A stretch of 10,933 nucleotides of DNA from Spirochaetaceae bacterium (GTDB lineage Bacteria; Spirochaetota; Spirochaetia; Treponematales; Breznakiellaceae), in contig JAITCP010000018.1 of NCBI GenBank assembly GCA_031283025.1, positions 1-10,933 of the forward strand, given 5' to 3'. The position numbers were made by a program, and so were the translations under genes. Positions 1-4,560 of this stretch are shown here, piece after piece. Each line of letters begins with the position of its first letter. Position 1 is the stretch's first letter. Below the pieces are notes generated by a model. That model was not told where the DNA came from. It saw only the letters and a list, made by a program, of their open reading frames with translations, and did not search any database.

Positions 1-98
1 AAAAGTAAATTTGCATAAAAAACAAGTGAAAAAACATGCCATTTTAGGCGTTTTTTGGCTGTTTTTGAGCAAAAATCAGGGGGTATTTTAGTGAGGAA

Positions 99-236
99 AA
101 GGTTTTCCTACAGACTCCAGAGGCACAGAGGGAAGAATAATGTATTGTCGTATCAAATTTATGCAAACTTCACTTCTCATATCTCTTTCCTCTCTTCCTC
201 TGTGTACTCCGTGTGCTCTGGAGTCTGTAGGAAAAG
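99..236. repeat. Imperfect inverted repeat element, copy 1
   Basis: A 20-bp perfect inverted repeat is seen: TTTTCCTACAGACTCCAGAG at 103-122 and its complement at 216-235. The match continues imperfectly inward through cacagagg/cctctgtg sequence, so the arms reach about 35-40 nt around a centre of roughly 60 nt. A 17-nt direct copy of the outer arm (ggttttcctacagactc, 101-117) recurs at 366-382. Translations across it give TQRTQRTQRK-like strings, which are by-products of the repeat and not a protein. Nothing else gene-like is seen in positions 1-470. Confidence 0.7.
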
Positions 237-246
237 TATCTTTTTT

Positions 247-382
247 GAAGACTTCACACAGCGGACACAGCGCACACAGCGGAAGAAAGAAAAGAAGTTT
301 GCTGGTGTATACAAACAACACCCTATTCTTCCCCTCCGTGCCCGCCGTGTGAACCTCTTCTCCGAGGTTTTCCTACAGACTC
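247..382. repeat. Imperfect inverted repeat element, copy 2
   Basis: The left arm at 247-286 (gaag, cttcacacagcgg, repeated acacagcg, ggaagaa) is the imperfect complement of 326-360 (ttcttcccctccgtg, ccgccgtgtgaa, ctcttc). About 40 nt separate the arms. It has the same type of arm as copy 1 and the element at 6871-6989. A further partial arm (ggttttcctacagactc) follows at 366-382. The family appears to be a dispersed non-coding palindromic repeat. Confidence 0.55.
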
Positions 383-397
383 TTGTGCCGCCGTGAG

Positions 398-419
398 AAA
401 AAAACGGGGAACACCCCTT
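398..419 (-). terminator. Probable intrinsic terminator of the XRE gene
   Basis: Read on the minus strand, GGGG-TGTT-CCCC (414-417 with 406-409) is followed after one base by seven T (complement of A398-A404). The GC stem is only 4 bp, so the structure is weak. It lies about 56 nt past the stop codon of the minus-strand regulator gene, where a terminator would be expected. Confidence 0.4.
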
Positions 420-474
420 GGCAATTTAACAAGTTTCTTCTATAAAAAGGTAAGGCGGAGACATCAGACTCTTC

Positions 475-798
475 CTAATATATTTTCCGGAAATCAGCAA
501 GCCGTGAACTAATGGCGCTTGCTACCATTGCTTCCATATCGGATAAAAACCCCTCCTGAAACTGCATGATAGCCGCGACTGGGAAAGAATTCATTGAAAA
601 AAGCTGAGGGCTGTCGATTTCAAGGGCTGTCGCTATCCGTTCAAGCATTTCCGGCGTGGGGAATTTGTTTCCAAGCTCAATCTGCCCTATATAGTGGGTA
701 CTTGTTTTTACTTTTTCTGCTAATTGCGCCTGAGTAATGCTCAAAATCCGGCGTTGCTCCTTAATATTATGAGCTAATAAAGTGCGCAAATTCGTCAT
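475..798 (-). CDS. XRE-family helix-turn-helix transcriptional regulator
   Basis: The 107-residue protein is probably a cytoplasmic DNA-binding dimer. Residues 6-65 form a Cro/C1-type HTH: NIKEQRRILSITQAQLAEKV, then the recognition segment KTSTHYIGQIELGNKFPTPEMLERIATAL, a typical XRE layout. The last 40 residues are a short tail of unknown role, probably helical. There is no sensor, peptidase or toxin domain, so it resembles small phage-type repressors or restriction-modification control proteins. The ATG at 796-798 is the only sensible start, although no Shine-Dalgarno sequence stands out before it. The gene is divergent from the repeat lipoprotein gene. Direct repeats sit on that gene's promoter, so I infer that this protein regulates the lipoprotein gene and perhaps itself. 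Family assignment is firm; the target is inference. Confidence 0.9.
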   Translation of the reverse strand: MTNLRTLLAHNIKEQRRILSITQAQLAEKVKTSTHYIGQIELGNKFPTPEMLERIATALEIDSPQLFSMNSFPVAAIMQFQEGFLSDMEAMVASAISSRLADFRKIY

Positions 799-811
799 AA
801 CAGCTTGAATT

Positions 812-839
812 AAAATAATTTATGCCCGGCAATTGACAA
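812..839 (-). promoter_or_regulatory. Candidate promoter for the XRE gene
   Basis: On the minus strand, TTGTCA (complement of 834-839) is followed 16 bp later by TATTTT (complement of 812-817), upstream of the ATG at 798. Its -35 overlaps the -35 of the plus-strand promoter, so the two divergent promoters are back to back. The -10 is AT-rich but not strong. Confidence 0.45.
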
Positions 840-861
840 ACTTCCGTTAAGTTATTATTAT
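833..861 (+). promoter_or_regulatory. Sigma-70-type promoter for the repeat lipoprotein gene
   Basis: A perfect TTGACA -35 (833-838) is followed 17 bp later by TATTAT (856-861). A shifted TATAAT also exists at 859-864 with a 20-bp spacer. The start of transcription would be near 868, giving a leader of about 90 nt before the ATG at 961. The leader contains the palindrome CGCAAATTTGCG (929-940) and an A8 run (943-950) directly before the GGAG ribosome binding site. Confidence 0.7.
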
Positions 862-883
862 AATACTAACTTCCTTTAAGGAA
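839..883. promoter_or_regulatory. Candidate operator: direct repeat over the lipoprotein promoter
   Basis: AACTTCC(G/T)TTAAG occurs at 839-851 and 868-880, 12 of 13 bases identical with a 29-bp period. The first copy lies between the -35 and -10 boxes and the second at the expected transcription start. The second is embedded in a perfect 13-bp palindrome, TTCCTT-T-AAGGAA (871-883). This is a typical placement for a repressor site, and the obvious candidate is the divergent XRE protein. Binding itself is inference. Confidence 0.5.
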
Positions 884-960
884 TGTTTTACTAAATCGCA
901 CTTTTTTGCCTTTTTTCCTTGGAAAAATCGCAAATTTGCGCTAAAAAAAAGGAGTATTGT

Positions 961-3150
961 ATGAAAAGAAGGGAAATTACCGTAATCGGCGATATTTTTG
1001 CCGCTTTGGCAATTTTTGGGCTGGGTCTCACCGCGTGCGGTAGTCCTGATGGAAGCCCTGGGGGTAGCCCTGGAGGGCCTCAGGGTAATACGTGGATGGT
1101 GGTCTACAATAAAAACGCCTCTGATGCGGCGGGAACCATGGAAAATTCCACTTTTACCGTTGGAACTACCGGAACCTTGCGGCCTAACGCCTATACCCGT
1201 AACGGCCATGAATTTAACGGCTGGGCTTCATCAAGCTCGGGGACAGCCGTATACACGGACGGCCAAAGCGTAAAAGACCTTGCCGGTGCAGGCCAGACGA
1301 TAACACTCTATGCGGTGTGGAGGGTGCCGCCGCTCCCCAATGTTTCCTATACAGTGGTTTACGATAAAAACGCCCCTGATGCGGCGGGAACCATGGCGAA
1401 TTCCACCTTTGCCGTTGAGGCTGACGAAACCTTGCGGCCTAACGCCTATACCTGGGAAGGCTATGAATTTAACGGCTGGGCGCTGTCAGACACGGGGGAA
1501 GTGGCATACACGGACAGACAAAGCGTAAAAAACCTTGCCGGTGTTGGCCAGACGGTAACGCTCTATGCGGTGTGGGAAGCGCTGCCATCTCCCGATGTTT
1601 CCTACACGGTGATTTACAATAAAAACGCCCCTGAGGCGGCGGGAACCATGGCAAATTCCACCTTTGCCGTTGGGGCTGACGAAACCTTGCGGCCTAACGC
1701 TTTTACCCGGGAAGGTTATGAATTTAACGGCTGGGCATCATCATCCTCGGGAGCAGCAGTATACACGGATGGACAAAGCGTAAAAGACCTTGCCGGTGTT
1801 GGTCAGACGGTAACGCTCTATGCGGTATGGGAGGCACCACCACCAGCTGAAATAACCGTTGAGGGTAATACCTTGGCTGATAAGTTAAGATGGATTCAAA
1901 ACAACGTTGTAAGCGGGACTATCTATTTTGTTAATGTTGTTGCAGATGAGTCTATTGGCTCTCAATACCTTGATTATGAGGACAGAAATAATATTACTAT
2001 ACAACTCAAGGGTATTGGAGGAAACGAAAAGATCGTCGGTCTTTCAGATAATATTTATAATGATGGTTTGCTTTTTTACATAGGAAGCGGTGTTACCCTG
2101 GTTTTGGATGACAATCTCATCTTATTGGGTAAAATTAGTAACACTTCTTTGGTGTATGTAGATTCCGGCGGAACCTTTACCATGAACGGCAGTAAAATCA
2201 CCGGCAATACTGTCTCCTCCTCCTTCGTCCCCTCTAGAGGTGGCGGGGTGCATGTAGCCGGAACCTTTACCATGAGCGGCGGGGAAATCTCCGGCAATAC
2301 TGCCTCCTTCTCCGGCTCCTCTCGTGGCGGCGGGGTGTATGTAGCTCTCGGCGGAACCTTTACCATGAGCGGCGGGGAAATCTCCGGTAATACTACCAGC
2401 GTAAGGGGCGGCGGGGTGATTGCGCTCGGAACCTTTACCATGAGCGGCGGGGAAATCTCCGGCAACACTGCCTCTTCTGGCGGCGGGGTGCATGTAGACG
2501 GTAACGGAACCTTTACCATGAGCGACGGGGAAATCTCCGGCAATACTGCTTCCTCCTCCTCCTCTTATGGCGGCGGGGTGCATGTAGACGGTAACGGAAC
2601 CTTTACCATGAGCGGCGGGGAAATCTCCGGCAATACTACTGCCTCCTCCAACCCTAGGACTAGTGGCGGCGGGGTGCATGTAGACGGTAACGGAACCTTT
2701 ACCATGAGCGGCGGGGAAATCTCCGGCAACACTGCCTCTGATGGCGGCGGGGTGTGTGTATTCGATAGCGGAACCTTTACCATGAGCGACGGGGAAATCT
2801 CCGGCAACACTGCTTCCTTTTATGGCGGCGGGGTGTGTGTATCCGATAGAGGAACCTTTACCATGAGCGACGGGGAAATCTCCGGCAATACTGCTTCCTT
2901 TGGTGGCGGCGGGGTGTATTATCTGGGCGGGACCTTCACCAAAACAGGAGGAACTATTACAGGCTATGCCAGCGATACGGTGAACGGCAATGTGGTAAAG
3001 GACTCCGGCATTGTGCAGAGTAACCGAGGCCATGCGGTGTATAATCCGGATGGTCCTGACTTCTACGTCCAGAGGAGAGAAACTACCGCCGGGCCGGAGG
3101 ATGATCTTGATTCGAGTAAGAGCGGCGCGGCAGGGGGCTGGGAATTGTAA
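961..3150 (+). CDS. Repeat-rich surface lipoprotein: InlB_B repeats plus GTFTMSGGEISGNTA beta-helix-like repeats
   Basis: The 729-residue protein is probably secreted and lipid-anchored. I chose ATG 961 because GGAG (951-954) lies 6 nt upstream; an in-frame TTG at 919 would place 14 residues before a good signal peptide. The signal peptide (MKRR...GLGLTAC) ends in a lipobox with the lipidated Cys at 26, followed by a Gly/Ser/Pro linker. Residues 45-120, 130-205 and 215-290 are three InlB_B (Listeria-Bacteroides) repeats, each ending TLYAVW. A unique segment, about 295-403, leads into ten units of 25-32 residues built on GTFTMSGGEISGNTAS..GGGVHV (404 to about 683). This spacing suggests a right-handed beta-helix or pectin-lyase-like fold. 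The tail (TTAGPEDDLDSSKSGAAGGWEL) resembles tails of similar treponeme proteins as I remember them. No catalytic motif is visible. Adhesion or surface variation is a reasonable guess, not shown. Confidence 0.88.
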   Translation: MKRREITVIGDIFAALAIFGLGLTACGSPDGSPGGSPGGPQGNTWMVVYNKNASDAAGTMENSTFTVGTTGTLRPNAYTRNGHEFNGWASSSSGTAVYTDGQSVKDLAGAGQTITLYAVWRVPPLPNVSYTVVYDKNAPDAAGTMANSTFAVEADETLRPNAYTWEGYEFNGWALSDTGEVAYTDRQSVKNLAGVGQTVTLYAVWEALPSPDVSYTVIYNKNAPEAAGTMANSTFAVGADETLRPNAFTREGYEFNGWASSSSGAAVYTDGQSVKDLAGVGQTVTLYAVWEAPPPAEITVEGNTLADKLRWIQNNVVSGTIYFVNVVADESIGSQYLDYEDRNNITIQLKGIGGNEKIVGLSDNIYNDGLLFYIGSGVTLVLDDNLILLGKISNTSLVYVDSGGTFTMNGSKITGNTVSSSFVPSRGGGVHVAGTFTMSGGEISGNTASFSGSSRGGGVYVALGGTFTMSGGEISGNTTSVRGGGVIALGTFTMSGGEISGNTASSGGGVHVDGNGTFTMSDGEISGNTASSSSSYGGGVHVDGNGTFTMSGGEISGNTTASSNPRTSGGGVHVDGNGTFTMSGGEISGNTASDGGGVCVFDSGTFTMSDGEISGNTASFYGGGVCVSDRGTFTMSDGEISGNTASFGGGGVYYLGGTFTKTGGTITGYASDTVNGNVVKDSGIVQSNRGHAVYNPDGPDFYVQRRETTAGPEDDLDSSKSGAAGGWEL
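1093..1830 (+). repeat. Three tandem InlB_B-coding repeats with an exact 255-bp period
   Basis: Repeat cores span 1093-1320, 1348-1575 and 1603-1830. Each is 228 bp with a 27-bp linker, so the period is exactly 255 bp (85 codons). The nucleotide sequences are nearly identical over long runs, for example around gcggcgggaaccatgg and ccttgcggcctaacgc. This indicates recent duplication or gene conversion. Confidence 0.85.
2170..3010 (+). repeat. Ten-unit in-frame tandem repeat array encoding GTFTMSGGEISGNTA units
   Basis: Units start at 2170, 2260, 2353, 2428, 2506, 2596, 2692, 2770, 2851 and 2929, and are 75-96 bp long, always a multiple of 3. The core (ggaacctttaccatgagcgg onward to ctccggcaatact) is nearly invariant in units 2-9. 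Unit 1 (MNGSKITGN) and unit 10 (KTGGTITGY) are diverged capping units. Length variation is confined to the Ser-rich turn between ISGNTA and GGGV. The pattern invites slippage or recombination that would change repeat number without a frameshift. Confidence 0.9.
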
Positions 3151-3151
3151 G

Positions 3152-3182
3152 GCTATAAAAACGGCTACGCCGTTTTTATAGC
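3152..3182 (+). terminator. Hairpin terminator after the lipoprotein gene
   Basis: A perfect 14-bp stem (GCTATAAAAACGGC 3152-3165, complement 3169-3182) with a 3-nt loop begins one base after the stop codon. The T-run lies inside the 3' arm and not after it, so it may work bidirectionally or act mainly as an mRNA 3'-end stabiliser. Confidence 0.65.
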
Positions 3183-3184
3183 TT

Positions 3185-3254
3185 GAAGTTTTGCACCGTC
3201 TGCGATTAGGTGCAGGTTAAGACCGATAAGGATGGCGCAAAACTTCATTGAAGT
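3185..3254. repeat. Palindromic intergenic unit related to the downstream leader hairpins
   Basis: GAAGTTTTGC (3185-3194) is perfectly inverted as GCAAAACTTC (3237-3246), enclosing the small hairpin GCACC/GGTGC (3193-3197 with 3209-3213). It is followed at once by the 13-bp palindrome ACTTCA-T-TGAAGT (3242-3254). The left part, agttttGCACC with loop gtctgcgatta, resembles the hairpins in the two leaders at 3278 and 3756 (agttttGCACG and agttttGCGCG, loops containing TCTG). It may therefore be a diverged third copy. Confidence 0.5.
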
Positions 3255-3277
3255 GAGAAACATGAAGGAATGAGGCA

Positions 3278-3352
3278 GGAGTTTTGCACGGCTCTGGTAC
3301 GTGCGGCGTTCTTCGTATGAGGGACGGGAAATAGAGAGATGAGGGAAAATAA
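3278..3352 (+). promoter_or_regulatory. Shared structured leader, copy A
   Basis: The 75 nt directly before the 76-aa gene closely match 3756-3831. Bases 3311-3344, which end in the GAGG ribosome binding site, are identical over 34 nt to 3790-3823. The 5' part folds as GCACG (3286-3290) with CGTGC (3300-3304) around the loop gctctggta. The ATG follows GAGG by 8 nt. No clear -35/-10 pair is seen inside, so this may be a 5' UTR or a mobile cassette end more than a promoter. Confidence 0.65.
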
Positions 3353-3583
3353 ATGGCGCGTATAACTTCAATTGAAAAAATTACTATGGATAAAAACACC
3401 AAACATGATGAGGTTTCTGCAACATATTGTATTTTTGAGAAAGACGGAGAAAAATACTTTCAAATTGATACATGTGGGAGCCAAGGCAGAGAACATGTCG
3501 GACAACCAAGTCAAAAAATTCAATTTGATGGAGAATTTGCCAAAGAATTGGTATCTCTATTAATTAATGAATTTTGGCAATAG
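3353..3583 (+). CDS. Small conserved-looking hypothetical protein (76 aa)
   Basis: The 76-residue soluble protein has no signal peptide or membrane segment. Its core reads YFQIDTCGSQGREHVGQPSQ followed by KIQFDGEFAKELVSLLINEF, that is, a short beta-rich N-terminal half and one C-terminal helix. I recall similar small orphan proteins (YxQIDTYGSxxR..., SQxIQFD, LL..EF), often automatically labelled methionyl-tRNA formyltransferase, but it is far too short to be that enzyme. I cannot assign a function. The start is supported by GAGG 8 nt upstream, within a leader shared with the next gene at 3832. The stop codon TAG lies inside the first bases of a palindromic element (3579-3697) that also occurs inverted elsewhere. 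The element's hairpin would end transcription directly after the gene. Confidence 0.75.
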   Translation: MARITSIEKITMDKNTKHDEVSATYCIFEKDGEKYFQIDTCGSQGREHVGQPSQKIQFDGEFAKELVSLLINEFWQ

Positions 3584-3697
3584 ACTTGTTCAAGAACCCG
3601 GTTGGTTCTTGAACAAGTTAAGCAAACTACTGTGTATTTTGCAGTTTTAAGCAGTTTTAATAGGAAGTTGTTCAAAAACTGAAGTTTTTGAACAACT
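3579..3697. repeat. Paired-palindrome (REP/MITE-like) element, copy 1
   Basis: Two perfect 15-bp hairpins bracket a conserved spacer: ACTTGTTCAAGAACC (3584-3598 with 3604-3618, loop 5) and AGTTGTTCAAAAACT (3666-3680 with 3683-3697, loop 2). The outer arms resemble each other in inverted orientation, so the unit has terminal inverted repeats. A near-identical copy lies inverted at 6736-6843. This copy is longer because the spacer has a 10-bp tandem duplication (gcagttttaa twice, within 3641-3660). No protein is encoded. It supplies the stop codon TAG of the preceding gene. Confidence 0.85.
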
Positions 3698-3755
3698 CTA
3701 ATAACTAAAATATAAGCGAATTATGGTATGCGCTGTTACAGTCAGCGTGGTGATG

Positions 3756-3831
3756 GGAGTTTTGCGCGGTTCTGATATGCGCGACCGGACTTCGTATGAG
3801 GGACGGGAAATAGAGAGATGAGGAATAATAA
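3756..3831 (+). promoter_or_regulatory. Shared structured leader, copy B
   Basis: The 76 nt end directly at the ATG of the GIY-YIG gene. Bases 3790-3823 are identical to 3311-3344 of copy A, including GAGG 8 nt before the start. The hairpin pairs GCGCG (3764-3768) with TGCGC (3778-3782) around gttctgata. Compared with copy A, the third pair changes from A-U to G-C and the fifth from G-C to G-U, so pairing is kept while sequence changes. A further small hairpin, CGCTG/CAGCG (3731-3735 with 3743-3747), lies just upstream and is not shared with copy A. Confidence 0.65.
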
Positions 3832-4479
3832 ATGGAAACCGGAATATTGTATGTTGTTTTTAATAAATGGATTAATGATCCGAAAACAAATGAAATGCCA
3901 TATAAAATTGGTATTACAAAAAATTCTGTTGATGAAAGGTATTATGGCCTTGGATTAAAAATGCCGGGGGAATTTGAAACTCTTTTTGCATATAAAATTA
4001 AAGATTATTCAGAAGCAGAAAAATCAATACAAAGAATATTCAGGGAATTTTGCGTAAACGGTGAATGGTTCAAACTGAGTCAAAAAGAACTTGATCTTCT
4101 TAAAACAAATTGTGAAACAATGGGCGGCATACTTGTAACCGATGAGATTGACAGTGAAATAATAATTGAAACGGAAGCAGAAAACATAAACATTTCTAGT
4201 AATTATGAAAACAAATTAGAAGACTTAATAAAAACAATAGGAATGAAAACATTTGTTCAATATTATGATAAATTTAAAAATAATTCCGTACAGGAAATTA
4301 TTCAATATATGAAACTACATGAAAAATATACAATAAATTCCATAAGAACAAAAACAGCAACCGGAAAGAGAATTTTCAAAAATAATTTGGAAAGAAAAGC
4401 ATTGGAAATTATTTCAAAAGCAAGAAATGTTGAGGAAATGATTAAAAAAGAGGCATTGATATTACTAAATAAAGAATGA
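3832..4479 (+). CDS. GIY-YIG nuclease-like protein of the T5orf172/MUG113 type
   Basis: The 215-residue cytoplasmic protein has, at about residues 4-90, the T5orf172-type GIY-YIG pattern. Tyr7 is in ILYVVFN, YKIG (24-27) stands for the YIG strand, Arg36 follows in SVDER, Glu63 is in SEAEKSIQRIF, and NGEWFKL (76-82) closes the domain. These match the positions expected of catalytic Tyr, Arg and Glu residues, so DNA cleavage is plausible. After an acidic linker (about 95-125), residues 126-215 form a helical, Lys-rich C-terminal domain ending EALILLNKE, which I cannot name. The gene is strikingly AT-rich compared with pepF and comM, which points to transfer. The start is set by GAGG 8 nt before ATG in the shared leader. 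A restriction, homing or phage-related role is possible; no partner methylase or intron is visible. Confidence 0.72.
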   Translation: METGILYVVFNKWINDPKTNEMPYKIGITKNSVDERYYGLGLKMPGEFETLFAYKIKDYSEAEKSIQRIFREFCVNGEWFKLSQKELDLLKTNCETMGGILVTDEIDSEIIIETEAENINISSNYENKLEDLIKTIGMKTFVQYYDKFKNNSVQEIIQYMKLHEKYTINSIRTKTATGKRIFKNNLERKALEIISKARNVEEMIKKEALILLNKE

Positions 4480-4499
4480 TGTACAATCGTTCCGGGTAA

Positions 4500-4560
4500 A
4501 CGCAGAGATACTTGACACCGCTTCTTCCCCTTTGTGTTCTTTGTACCTCTCCTATGTGAG
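4500..4560. repeat. Single diverged arm of the ctccgtg/cacagagg repeat
   Basis: The gap between the GIY-YIG gene and the pepF stop contains ccctttgtgttctttgtacc, then tctcctatgtgag (4526-4559). This resembles one arm of the inverted elements at 193-235 and 6871-6989. No second arm and no clear terminator for either convergent gene is seen. Confidence 0.3.

Noticed and set aside
55..396. Overlapping plus and minus reading frames in the left end.
   Set aside because: They run through the inverted repeats, encode cacaga-derived low-complexity strings, and have no ribosome binding site or family resemblance.
919..960. Upstream TTG start for the repeat lipoprotein.
   Set aside because: ATG 961 has GGAG 6 nt upstream and gives a standard lipoprotein signal peptide; the extension crosses the palindromic leader and A8 run.
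2170..3010. Regularly spaced repeats considered as a CRISPR array.
   Set aside because: Repeat units are protein-coding, multiples of three, with short Ser-rich variable parts and no unique spacers or cas genes.
2076..3033. Long minus-strand reading frames through the lipoprotein repeats (AGDFPAAHGKG and LPEISPPLMVKVP repeats).
   Set aside because: They are antisense shadows of the in-frame tandem repeat; periodicity keeps the other frames open. They have no ribosome binding site or start context. The resemblance of SIAGDFPA to the insert in ComM (388-395) comes from similar codon strings and is too short to mean homology.
3731..3823. Group II intron domain V/VI remnant (cgcggttctg and gagggacggg resemble intron 3' ends).
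   Set aside because: The paired GAGC strand and GAAA-type hairpin of domain V are missing in both leader copies and no intron-encoded reverse transcriptase is nearby.
3584..3831. Integron attC site (GTTAAGC core-like sequence at 3617-3623 beside a hairpin and small cassette-like genes).
   Set aside because: The matching inverse core RYYYAAC and bulged-stem arrangement are absent, the GTTAAGC lies at the edge of a repeat with perfect 15-bp hairpins, and no integrase is present. The cassette idea is kept only for the shared leader.
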